Below are positions 31,586 to 39,419 of a stretch of 64,000 nucleotides of DNA, in pieces. The notes under the pieces were generated by a model that saw nothing but the letters and a program-made list of their open reading frames with translations, did not search any database and was not told the origin of the DNA. Origin of the DNA: Pseudomonadota bacterium. Lineage in GTDB: Bacteria > Cyanobacteriota > Vampirovibrionia > Obscuribacterales > Obscuribacteraceae. The first letter of the stretch is position 1. Each line of letters begins with the position of its first letter. Location: NCBI GenBank assembly GCA_021325555.1, contig JAJPGY010000030.1:1-64000 (forward strand), given 5' to 3'. A program made the translations under genes and the position numbers.

Positions 31586-32338
31586 GTGCTGTCCGCCGAG
31601 CAACTGGAAAGATACCGCCGGCAGATGGAGCTGCCCGGACTGGGGGCGGCTGCCCAGGAGAAGCTTCTGGCGTCCCGCGTGCTGGTGCTGGGGCTGGCCG
31701 GCACCGGCTCGGCCGCCGCTCGCTATCTGGCCGGCGCCGGCATCGGCACGCTGGGGATTCTCGATTGCCTTTCGGTGAGCGTCGGCGAGCTGCACGCCGA
31801 GATCCTGTCTACCGCGGCCGACCAGGGCGCAAAGCGGACCGCGGCCGCCGAGCGACACCTGGGACAGCTCAACGGCGACGTGCGGATAGTCTGCCACGAG
31901 GAAGCGCTCACCGCCCACAACGCCGAAGAGCTGTTCCGGCAATATGATTTGATCATCGACGGACTCGACGACTGGCAGGGAAAGCTGGTGGCCAGCGACG
32001 CCTGCATGCTGGTCGGCAAGCCGCTCATCCACGCGGGCGTCAGCAAGTACCGCTTCCAGGTGTTCACCATGGTTCCCGGACGCTCCGCTTGCCTGCGCTG
32101 CGTTTTCCATCAGATCGGCATGGAGGATCTGTCGAGACCGGATGCCCCCGCCGGACTGCACGGGCCGGCCGTGGGCATGGCCGGTGCCCTGCAGGCGTCG
32201 GAGGCCATTCACCTTCTGGCGCGGCTGGGGATAACCGGCGCCGACGAGCTCATCCAGTTCGACTGCCTGAGGCGCGAGTTCGACTGCGTGCGGGAGTTGA
32301 AGCCGCGCCCCGATTGTCCGGACTGCTCGATCCGCTAG
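31586..32338 (+). CDS. ThiF/MoeB-family E1-like adenylyltransferase
   Basis: The 250-residue protein starts SAEQLERYRRQ, as in MoeB/ThiF. It has a nucleotide loop VLGLAGTGSAAARYLAGAGIG, in which Ala replaces one Gly of GxGGxG, DLIIDGLDDWQGKLVASDAC for the ATP/Mg site, and two zinc CxxC pairs (CLRC and CPDC). Such enzymes adenylate the C-terminus of ubiquitin-like sulfur carriers (MoaD, ThiS). The partner is not in the window, so the pathway is open. GTG 31586 gives a canonical N-terminus with AGGGA at about 10 nt; the frame extends to a TTG at 31553. Confidence 0.88.
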   Translation: MLSAEQLERYRRQMELPGLGAAAQEKLLASRVLVLGLAGTGSAAARYLAGAGIGTLGILDCLSVSVGELHAEILSTAADQGAKRTAAAERHLGQLNGDVRIVCHEEALTAHNAEELFRQYDLIIDGLDDWQGKLVASDACMLVGKPLIHAGVSKYRFQVFTMVPGRSACLRCVFHQIGMEDLSRPDAPAGLHGPAVGMAGALQASEAIHLLARLGITGADELIQFDCLRREFDCVRELKPRPDCPDCSIR

Positions 32339-32484
32339 ATTCGATCGTCTGCGCGATTGTGGTATCGCCGATGGTGCCAGCGCGCTTACCATCTGTCTGA
32401 GCGAGCAGACAGGCGAGGCGCAGGTGAACAAGCCGGGTAGATCTATAATTGACCGAGCCGGACCGCCCGCGGAGGCGTATATCC

Positions 32485-33339
32485 ATGACAAATACATCTT
32501 CCAAGATCAAGCTTGAGGATGCCGTCTTCGTAGGCTTCGACACCGAAACCACCGGGCTTTCGCCGGTTGCCCACCGTCTGGTCGAGCTGTCGGCGGTGAA
32601 ATTTCAGCTGGACGGCTCGGTCATCTCCACCTTTTCCCAGCTCATCGATCCGGAATGCCCGATTGCGCCGGAGGCAACTGCCGTGCACGGCATCACCGAC
32701 CGGATGGTTCAGGGCATGCCTACTTACCGGGAGGCAATCCCCGCCTTCCTGGAATGGCTGAAAGGGGAAAATGTCGTTCTCGTCGCCCACAACGCCTCAT
32801 TCGATCTTGGTTTCCTGGAGGTGGCCTTCGCCAAGATGCACCAGCCGGCCCCCGGCTATCCGGTCGTGGACACGCTCGCTTTGAGCCGCCTGCTGGTAAC
32901 GGACACGCCCAATCATCAGCTTCGGACCCTGGTCGAGCACCTGGGGCTGGAAAGCGGCGGCTTCCACCGCGCCCTGGCCGACAGCTTTCACGTTAAGGAT
33001 CTGCTGGCGCGCCTGCTCGTCATGATGCCGGAGTGGCGCACCCTGGCCGATCTTGCCGGGGCATGCCAGATCCTCAATTTCACCGATCTGCGCCAGGAGG
33101 GGTTCAAGCAGATGGAAGCGATGCCGCCTGGATTTGACTCCATCCGCGGGGCGATCAGCGCCGAGCAGCCGATCTCGCTTGTATACAACAACGGACACTC
33201 GGCGGAGAGGATCGTAACACCACATTCGGTGCACAGCTGGCGCGGCAATCTTTATCTGAGCGGCTTTTGCCATACGGTGCAGGCGGAGAGGACCTTCCGC
33301 CTGGACAAGATAGTAAGATTTCATCTCCTGGAGCAATAA
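32485..33339 (+). CDS. DnaQ-like 3'-5' exonuclease fused to a WYL-like domain
   Basis: The 284-residue protein begins with a DEDDh exonuclease domain. FDTETTG is at residues 18-24 (Asp19, Glu21), LVAHNASFDLGFL near 101, and HRALADS near 161 supplies the final His and Asp. After about residue 215 the chain reads QPISLVYNNG, RIVTPHSVHSWRGNLYLSGF and ERTFRLDKI. This is the pattern of a WYL ligand-binding domain (Y-x-P-x-x-YL-x-x-R-F-R-x-D-x-I). The exonuclease degrades single strands from 3' ends; WYL domains often sense nucleic acid ligands. The combination suggests a regulated nuclease (inference). GGAGG lies 9 nt before ATG 32485. Confidence 0.88.
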   Translation: MTNTSSKIKLEDAVFVGFDTETTGLSPVAHRLVELSAVKFQLDGSVISTFSQLIDPECPIAPEATAVHGITDRMVQGMPTYREAIPAFLEWLKGENVVLVAHNASFDLGFLEVAFAKMHQPAPGYPVVDTLALSRLLVTDTPNHQLRTLVEHLGLESGGFHRALADSFHVKDLLARLLVMMPEWRTLADLAGACQILNFTDLRQEGFKQMEAMPPGFDSIRGAISAEQPISLVYNNGHSAERIVTPHSVHSWRGNLYLSGFCHTVQAERTFRLDKIVRFHLLEQ

Positions 33340-33446
33340 GCCTGGGCTCGGACCCGCGAAGGACGCCGGGCGCCGTGCCCGGCGCGCCTGATCTCAATTA
33401 GACAATTGGCGCCCGTGATGTTAGATTAGTCTTGGCACTTTTCCTC

Positions 33447-34613
33447 ATGGCAAGCATCCGGATGAAGGCAAACCGAAACGCAGCCCAGTCTGCGGCAGTC
33501 GCGATAACCCTGGCCCTGATTGTCGGCCGGCATTGCGACGCTTTCAGCCTCTTCGGGGCAAAAAGCCAGGCGAAATCGCCCGCCGAGACCACGCAGGGCT
33601 CGACCGGCGCCCGGGAGCTGTCCCCGGAAGACGTGCGGGCCGTGGAAAAGCACATGAAGCTGGGCGATGCCTACTTCGAGCGCAAGGATTACACAAATGC
33701 GCTCATCGAATATCAGTACGTCATAAAGCTGGATCCGCGCAATTACAAAGCTCACTTTATGCTCGGCAAGGTCCTCGTGGCCATGGTCGATTATCAGGAG
33801 GCTCTCAAAGAGTTCCAGATTGTCGCCGAGCTGCGCCCGCGCAGTAGCGACAGCCACTTCATGCTCGCCGAGGTCCAGCGCTTGCAAGGGCACTACAAGG
33901 AGGCGATCCAGCAATACCGCCAGAGCCTGAAGCTCGACTCGCGCAATGCCCTGGCCCACGCCTACCTGGCCGAGTGCTATCGAATGCGGGAAGGTTACCG
34001 CCCGGCCATCGCCCATCTGAAAAAGGCGATAGCCATCGATCCGAAGCTCGTGGTACCGCATATGATACTGGGTCAGTGCTACGTGTCCGATCGCCAGCCC
34101 AATCGCGGGCTGGAGCAACTGAGAAAAGCCATCGAGCTGGCGCCGGATGATGCCGTGACGCACACCCGCTACGCTCAGGCCCTGGGAAAGCTGGGCAAGT
34201 GGAACGACGCTCTGCCGCAGTTCGTCCGGGCCGTCGACCTCGATCCCAGGTACCCCGACGCGCACGTCGGCCTTTCCTGGGCGCTGGCCCATACCGGCCG
34301 GCTGGACGAGGCGCTCAAGGAAGCTCGGCAGGCCGTGGCGCTGGCCCCCAACAGCCCGGACGCTCAGGCCAACCTGGCCTGGATCTACCAGCAGAAGGGC
34401 GACCACCAGGCTGCCGTCACCCACTACAAGCTGGCCCTCAAGATCGATCCCAGGAATCCCCAGCTGCACAGGGCGCTGGGACTGGCGCTGTCGGACAACG
34501 GCGACCTCAACGGGGCGATCGCCGAGCTTCTGGTCACCAGCCGCATGCTGCCCAACGACTACGAGGTGCGGCTCGGCCTGCAGTCGCTCATGCAACGGCG
34601 CCCTCAGAACTGA
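33447..34613 (+). CDS. exported TPR protein
   Basis: The 388-residue protein has a short basic N-terminus with a hydrophobic stretch (AAVAITLALIVG), likely a signal peptide or anchor. About nine tetratricopeptide repeats follow, with typical spacing of 34 residues (for example GDAYFERKDYTNALIEYQYVIKLDP broken at family positions G8, A20 and P32). TPR arrays bind proteins; the partner is unknown. The start could be ATG 33447 or 33462, neither with a good ribosome binding site. It ends 3 nt before the convergent pyrE. Confidence 0.82.
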   Translation: MASIRMKANRNAAQSAAVAITLALIVGRHCDAFSLFGAKSQAKSPAETTQGSTGARELSPEDVRAVEKHMKLGDAYFERKDYTNALIEYQYVIKLDPRNYKAHFMLGKVLVAMVDYQEALKEFQIVAELRPRSSDSHFMLAEVQRLQGHYKEAIQQYRQSLKLDSRNALAHAYLAECYRMREGYRPAIAHLKKAIAIDPKLVVPHMILGQCYVSDRQPNRGLEQLRKAIELAPDDAVTHTRYAQALGKLGKWNDALPQFVRAVDLDPRYPDAHVGLSWALAHTGRLDEALKEARQAVALAPNSPDAQANLAWIYQQKGDHQAAVTHYKLALKIDPRNPQLHRALGLALSDNGDLNGAIAELLVTSRMLPNDYEVRLGLQSLMQRRPQN

Positions 34614-34615
34614 GA

Positions 34616-35236
34616 TTATTTCTTGCTGCTGCCCGGCTTGACCAGCGGCTGACCCTGCCTGCACCAGGGACAAGCGGCGGGCTCGTACGACTCGAGCTGG
34701 AGCGTGACAAGCGAGAAGAAGGGGATGCCGAAGTCGACCGCCCCGCCGCTGCGGTCGACAATCGCCCCGACCGCCATCGGCTCGCCGCCCAGCTGGCGGA
34801 CGAGATCGACTACCTTGCGCGCCGAGCCACCGGTGGTGGTGACATCCTCGACCACCAGCACCGGCTCGCCGCGGGCAATCTCGATCCCGCGCCGGATCTG
34901 GAACTCGTTGCCGCCGTCCGCCCTTTCGGCGAAAATCGCCCTCACCGGCCGCTCCGGCAGCGCGTCGTCGAGGGCCATGGCCACGAGCAGCTCCCAGTGC
35001 ACCGCTCCGAGCGCCGGCCCGACCACCGCGGCCGGCTTCAGCTCCGCCTGCAGGATCCGACGCACGAGCTCGCGAGCCAGCGTAAGCCCGTGTCTCGGGT
35101 ATTGCAGCACCTTCTGGCACTGCAGGTACTCTTTGCTGTGCAGCCCGCTGGACAGGAGAAAATGGCCGGTCTGCCAGGCACCGGCCTCGCGCAAGATCTC
35201 GCTTATTCTTTCGCTTGTCTTCACCACGATTGACAA
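34616..35236 (-). CDS. pyrE: orotate phosphoribosyltransferase
   Basis: The 206-residue enzyme makes OMP from orotate and PRPP in pyrimidine synthesis. The PRPP-binding motif VLVVEDVTTTGGSA is at about residues 125-138. The N-terminal GHFLLSSGLHSKEYLQC matches the orotate-binding region of the family. The C-terminus has a CPWC pair followed by GQPLVKPG, seen in some PyrE subfamilies. The start is uncertain (TTG 35236 or nearby GTG codons). It is divergent from the amidotransferase at 35314, with a 77-bp gap. Confidence 0.94.
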   Translation of the reverse strand: MSIVVKTSERISEILREAGAWQTGHFLLSSGLHSKEYLQCQKVLQYPRHGLTLARELVRRILQAELKPAAVVGPALGAVHWELLVAMALDDALPERPVRAIFAERADGGNEFQIRRGIEIARGEPVLVVEDVTTTGGSARKVVDLVRQLGGEPMAVGAIVDRSGGAVDFGIPFFSLVTLQLESYEPAACPWCRQGQPLVKPGSSKK

Positions 35237-35313
35237 AAATGCGCAGGGCGGGCGGCACGAGCCCGGAGCGCTTATGATATTAGCATCCGCCGGATCTGCT
35301 ATATTCTCCTGAC

Positions 35314-36045
35314 ATGAAGCCCATTATCGGAATCACCCTTGACATCGAACCGGGACCCCCTGCCGCTGCGCGCGTGCAAACCGCTTACTACGAGGCGATC
35401 TGCCGCACGGGCGGCATCCCGGTCCTTATCCCGCCGCTGCCGGACCACGATCTTCACCCGCTCCTCGAGCGCGTCGACGGGCTGGTTCTCATCGGCGGCA
35501 ACGACTACTCGCCGTCGCTTTATGGCGAGCAGCCTCATCAGGCGGTAATCCCCATTGATCCGCGCCGCGAGGAGTTCGACCTGCGCCTGTCCACTTACGC
35601 CATAAACCAGACCCGCCTGCCGATTCTCGGCATCTGCGGCGGCCTGCAGATCCTGAACATCAGCCTGGGCGGCTCGCTGTTCCAGGACATACCGAGCCAG
35701 CTGCCCGGCTCCACGGTCAAGCACAGCAAGGAAAACGGCTGGCTTGAAGGCTTTCAGAAGCATCACGTGACGATCGATCCGGCCAGCCAGCTGTCGCGGA
35801 TCTACGGGGTCGCGGCGATCGACGTCGCCAGCTCCCACCATCAGGCGGTCAAGGAGCTGGGCGCCGGGCTGGTGGCCTCCAGCCACGCCGAAGACGGGGT
35901 GATCGAGTCGGTCGAGCTGCCGGGGCGGGGCTTCACCGTAGGTGTCCAGTGGCATCCGGAGCGGGACTTCCAGACCAACCGCCGCCTCTTCGAGCAGTTC
36001 GTGGCCGCCGCAGCAGCCAGCAAGCAAGCAGGATTGTGCAGGTGA
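35314..36045 (+). CDS. class-I glutamine amidotransferase, PuuD/C26-type hydrolase
   Basis: The 243-residue protein matches gamma-glutamyl-gamma-aminobutyrate hydrolases. It has GLVLIGGNDYSPSLYGE, nucleophile Cys in LGICGGLQ (about residue 110), and catalytic His-Glu in QWHPE near 211. It hydrolyses gamma-glutamyl amides, but the exact substrate is open because no polyamine operon is present. Its TGA overlaps the ATG of the next gene by one base (TGATG at 36043-36047), indicating translational coupling with the sugar epimerase. TATATT sits about 9 nt before the ATG. Confidence 0.9.
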   Translation: MKPIIGITLDIEPGPPAAARVQTAYYEAICRTGGIPVLIPPLPDHDLHPLLERVDGLVLIGGNDYSPSLYGEQPHQAVIPIDPRREEFDLRLSTYAINQTRLPILGICGGLQILNISLGGSLFQDIPSQLPGSTVKHSKENGWLEGFQKHHVTIDPASQLSRIYGVAAIDVASSHHQAVKELGAGLVASSHAEDGVIESVELPGRGFTVGVQWHPERDFQTNRRLFEQFVAAAAASKQAGLCR

Positions 36046-37034
36046 TGGCGGAAAGCCCCTCCGGTCGCAAGGTGCTGGTCACCGGCGGCGCCGGCTTTAT
36101 CGGCAGCCACCTTGTCGACCGGCTCCTGGAACGCGGCGACCAGGTCGTCGTCCTCGACAATTTCAACGACTTCTACGATCCGCAGGTCAAGCGGCACAAC
36201 ATCAAGGAGCAGACCGGGCACCCCGCCTACCGGCTTGTCGAAGGCGACATCCGCGACGACCGGGCGCTGTCCCGGACGGTCGCCCTGGGACCGTTCGATG
36301 TCGTGGTTCACCTGGCGGCCATGGCCGGCGTCCGCCCGTCGATCACGCAGCCGGCGCTTTACATGGACGTGAACGTGCTGGGGACGCAGAAGCTGCTTGC
36401 CGCTCTTCTCGGCTCCGGCTGGACCGGTCGCTTCGTCTTCGGCTCCTCCAGCTCCGTCTACGGCAACCGCTCCGGCGAGTCTTTCCTGGAGACCGATCGC
36501 GTCGATCAGCCGCTTTCTCCTTACGCGGCCTCCAAGGCGGCCGGAGAGCTGCTTTGCTACAGCATTCATCACACCAGCGGCATCCCCGTGGTATGCCTGC
36601 GCTTTTTCACGGTCTTCGGGCCCAGGCAACGCCCCGACCTGGCCATCCACAAGTTCTGCCGCCGGATCGACGAGGGGCTGCCGGTGGAGATCTTCGGCGA
36701 CGGCACGAGCAAGCGGGATTACACTTTCGTCAGTGATATCGTATCCGGTATCGAGCGCTCGATGACCTGCGACCTGTCCGGCTTCGAGATCGTCAACCTC
36801 GGGCGCTCGAAACCGGTCGTGCTCATGGAGATGATCCGCAGCCTGGAGTCCGCGCTGGGCAAGAAAGCCAACCTGGTTCACCAGCCTGTCCAGATCGGCG
36901 ACATGCCTTACACCTACGCCAGCATAGAGAAGGCTCGCCGGCTCCTGGGATACGAGCCCTCAACGGACTTCGACGAAGGGGTCAGGCAATTCGTGGACTG
37001 GTATGCAGGCTGCCGGCAGCCGGTTTCGCCCTGA
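36045..37034 (+). CDS. NAD-dependent sugar-nucleotide epimerase/dehydratase (SDR)
   Basis: The 329-residue extended SDR has the NAD motif VTGGAGFIGSH at about residues 10-20, LDNFNDFYDP, and the catalytic Ser region SSSSVYG. YxxxK follows as PYAASKAAGE, then FTVFGPRQRPD. The NDFYDP and FGPRQRPD blocks are typical of UDP-glucuronate 4-epimerases and related enzymes, so UDP-galacturonate formation is the best guess. The start overlaps the stop of the amidotransferase gene, showing coupling although the pathways seem unrelated. Confidence 0.9.
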   Translation: MAESPSGRKVLVTGGAGFIGSHLVDRLLERGDQVVVLDNFNDFYDPQVKRHNIKEQTGHPAYRLVEGDIRDDRALSRTVALGPFDVVVHLAAMAGVRPSITQPALYMDVNVLGTQKLLAALLGSGWTGRFVFGSSSSVYGNRSGESFLETDRVDQPLSPYAASKAAGELLCYSIHHTSGIPVVCLRFFTVFGPRQRPDLAIHKFCRRIDEGLPVEIFGDGTSKRDYTFVSDIVSGIERSMTCDLSGFEIVNLGRSKPVVLMEMIRSLESALGKKANLVHQPVQIGDMPYTYASIEKARRLLGYEPSTDFDEGVRQFVDWYAGCRQPVSP

Positions 37035-37072
37035 CAAACGAGCCGCTGACCCCGCGCGGGCAAAAGGCGTCC

Positions 37073-37948
37073 TCACCTGCCGGCGGGCTTCTCGCCCGGC
37101 GTCACCCCGGGCAGGAGAATCGAGCTGCCGTGCGGAACATAGATCACCTCGGCGTTCGGGTTGAGCTTGCGGATCGCCTCCAGGCGCACGTACTCCGGCG
37201 AGCCGGACAGGGCCTTGTTCGTCTGCATGATCTTATAGGCCTCGGCATCGGCCATGGTCTTTGTGATCTCGGCTTCCACCTTGGCCTTTAGCAGCTCGTT
37301 CCGCTTCGCCTCCGCCTGCTGCAGGGCAACCTGCTTGAGCTCGACCGCCGACTGGTATTCGTGCGAGAACTTGAGGTTGGTGAGCGTGATCAGCTCCATG
37401 TCGATGTGCCGCTCGCCAAGTTTGTGCGAAACATAGTCACGTATCTGCCCGCTCACCTGCTCCCTGTTGGCCAGCAGCTGATCGACCGGGTGCTTGGCCA
37501 CCTCGGCCTTCAAAGCCTCCCGCACGACCGGCGTGACGATCTTCTCCGGATAATCGAAGCCGACCTCCTGATAGAGCAAGGAGAGCTCCGGGACGCGGGG
37601 ATGGAAGTTGACGGTGACGTCCGTGTGCACCACCTGTTGATCGGAGCTGATCGCCTCCTCGCCCTGGAAAGACATGCTCTGGGTGCGGCAGTCGTGCATG
37701 GCCACCGTCTGCACCACCGGCACTATGAAGTGAAAACCGGTCGGCAGCACATTGCGCTCCACCCCGGAAAGCCGGTTGAAGACGACGCCGGCGTAGCCGG
37801 GCGGAACGATGATCGCGCAGGAGGTGAAAAACCAGAGCAATCCGAAGACGGTAGCCGCCAGCAAGCCGCCGCCCCGGGCAGCAGCGTTCTTGGCGACGGA
37901 GAAGGCGCAGAGCCCGGCCAACGCGATGAGCAAAAAGATGAAGTCCAT
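37073..37948 (-). CDS. SPFH/Band 7 (prohibitin-like) membrane protein
   Basis: The 291-residue protein has two N-terminal hydrophobic segments (about residues 2-17 and 30-48), then the SPFH domain (IIVPPGYAGVVFNRLSGVERN to about 215). An Ala/Glu/Lys-rich coiled coil follows (VALQQAEAKRNELLKAKVEAE). Prohibitin-type proteins form large membrane rings and often regulate FtsH, which is encoded 3 kb away on the other strand. The short TM/coiled-coil protein gene lies 13 bp upstream, probably in the same transcript. Confidence 0.9.
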   Translation of the reverse strand: MDFIFLLIALAGLCAFSVAKNAAARGGGLLAATVFGLLWFFTSCAIIVPPGYAGVVFNRLSGVERNVLPTGFHFIVPVVQTVAMHDCRTQSMSFQGEEAISSDQQVVHTDVTVNFHPRVPELSLLYQEVGFDYPEKIVTPVVREALKAEVAKHPVDQLLANREQVSGQIRDYVSHKLGERHIDMELITLTNLKFSHEYQSAVELKQVALQQAEAKRNELLKAKVEAEITKTMADAEAYKIMQTNKALSGSPEYVRLEAIRKLNPNAEVIYVPHGSSILLPGVTPGEKPAGR

Positions 37949-37961
37949 ATTTCCCCGGTGA

Positions 37962-38252
37962 CTAGCTGTCCTGCTTTTGCCCTGTCTGGGAGGTGCCGGC
38001 CTTGCCGCCTTCGAGCAGCTTGACCGTAAAATCGGTCGTCTCTTGAATTGAGACCACCTGCCTTCTCAGATCCGCCAGATCCTGCTCGAGCGCCTCGATC
38101 CGCTTGTCGAGCCGGGTGCCCTCGCCGCCGGACATGCCCCTGTTTTGAGCCTTCACCCGCTCGGCGTAGGCCTCGGCGAGCGGCCTGCCCATGGTGATGA
38201 TGCCGACCACCACGGCGATGCACATCCAGAACGCGACTTCGACAGCTATCAC
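37962..38252 (-). CDS. small membrane protein with coiled coil (PspB-like layout)
   Basis: The 96-residue protein has one N-terminal membrane helix (about residues 2-20), a basic linker and a coiled coil (RLDKRIEALEQDLADLRRQV). This layout resembles PspB, but sequence identity cannot be claimed. GTG 38252 is chosen because GGAGGGG lies about 5 nt upstream; a longer frame reaches 38339. It is followed after 13 bp by the SPFH gene, so the two are likely co-transcribed. Confidence 0.65.
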   Translation of the reverse strand: MIAVEVAFWMCIAVVVGIITMGRPLAEAYAERVKAQNRGMSGGEGTRLDKRIEALEQDLADLRRQVVSIQETTDFTVKLLEGGKAGTSQTGQKQDS

Positions 38253-38347
38253 GGCGCCCCTCCGGCGCTCAAGAGTATAGCAATAAAGAACTTCGCTCCC
38301 CCAAACTTGACACCGCCGGAGCAACAACAGGATAATCACGGTTGCGC

Positions 38348-38421
38348 GGCACGGTAGCTCAGATGGTTAGAGCACGCGACTCATAACCGCGTTGTCGGCA
38401 GTTCGATTCTGCCCCGTGCCA
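38348..38421 (+). tRNA. tRNA with CAT anticodon (Met elongator or Ile2)
   Basis: This is a 74-nt cloverleaf. GGCACGG pairs with CCGTGCC, the D-arm is AGCTCAGATGGTTAGAGC, the anticodon stem CGCGA/CCGCG (one A-C mismatch) carries loop CTCATAA, and the T-arm is GGCAGTTCGATTCTGCC. CCA is not encoded. CAT can be elongator Met or lysidine-modified Ile2; the stem-loop does not settle this by eye. A six-T run follows at 38424-38429. Confidence 0.92.
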
Positions 38422-38505
38422 AATTTTTTGCCGCCGCAAAGACGAAAAGCAAGGCGCCTCGCCGTGCCGCTGGAACCCGACGGCCTCTAATAGGCGCCGT
38501 GCCTG

Positions 38506-39375
38506 CTAATAAGGAACCCGCTGCCGCTCCACGTCGCCGAAGTGGAAGTTGCGGTATTCGGCCTGCTCGGCCGTTTTGATGCCGGCCGTCTGCACCACCA
38601 CCTGGCGGCGCGAACCGGTCGGATAACGGAGGATGCTGCTTCCCTGCAGCGCGTCTATGGCGTCGAGGACGGCACGATCGTAAGCAGGATAGCCGGAGGA
38701 GTGGAGGAGCTTGATGTGGCTTATCCGGCGGTCCGGCGTCACTTGGCAGCTGAACCAGGCCGTCGTCCCCAGCGGGAAGCGGTTGACCATCGCCTGGCGG
38801 GCCGGATCCCAGCGCAAGCCTTGCTCGGGATTGTTGAGCGACTCCTGCATGCCGGATTGTATCGCGTGCAGAAAGCGATTGCGCCAGCGGTCCCACTCGA
38901 TCATCAGCTCCTGGTCGGCGGCGTCGGGATCCGAGACCCCCTCCACATCACCTTCCAGGCTGGCCCCCTGCTTGGTGGCCGTTCCGTGCAACATGCCGGT
39001 CTTCGAGTCCGGTTTGCCGTTTTCCGCGCCACCCAGAGCTTCCGCGCGCCCGCCCAGCGTCCCCGGCCGATCGGTGTCGTCCTGTCCTTTCAGCTCGTCT
39101 GGATAGCGGCCCGCTTTCTGCCCTCCCGCTTTCGAGCGCAACACCGGCACCGGCATCGGCTCCACCGGCCCGGGCGTGGTGGCCGTCGAGGGCAGCACAT
39201 CCGCCTGCTCAACCTCCCCCTTAAGCTTGGCCTCCCCGGCCAGCCCCGGCAGATTGCCGGAAGCGAGCAGAAGCGCGCACAAAAGCCCAAAGGCGTTGTA
39301 GGCGGTCAAAACGTGAAATCCCCCGAGAGCACCGGCTTTGTTTATGTTACAGCCTGGTAGGATACCCATAGCCAT
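38506..39375 (-). CDS. exported protein with TonB-like C-terminal domain
   Basis: The 289-residue protein has a hydrophobic N-terminal segment (about residues 22-42), a Pro/Gly/Lys-rich linker of ~120 residues and a C-terminal domain (about 180-270). That domain contains WFSCQVTPDRRISHIKLLHSSG and YDRAVLDAIDAL, the beta-alpha pattern of TonB C-terminal domains. This is the usual TonB layout, but no ExbBD or receptor gene is nearby. The N-terminal start is taken at ATG 39375, after which 44 bp separate it from divergent tilS. Confidence 0.72.
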   Translation of the reverse strand: MAMGILPGCNINKAGALGGFHVLTAYNAFGLLCALLLASGNLPGLAGEAKLKGEVEQADVLPSTATTPGPVEPMPVPVLRSKAGGQKAGRYPDELKGQDDTDRPGTLGGRAEALGGAENGKPDSKTGMLHGTATKQGASLEGDVEGVSDPDAADQELMIEWDRWRNRFLHAIQSGMQESLNNPEQGLRWDPARQAMVNRFPLGTTAWFSCQVTPDRRISHIKLLHSSGYPAYDRAVLDAIDALQGSSILRYPTGSRRQVVVQTAGIKTAEQAEYRNFHFGDVERQRVPY

Positions 39376-39419
39376 CCTATTCACAGTTTGGCACAAAACC
39401 CCCGTTACGACACTTGGCG

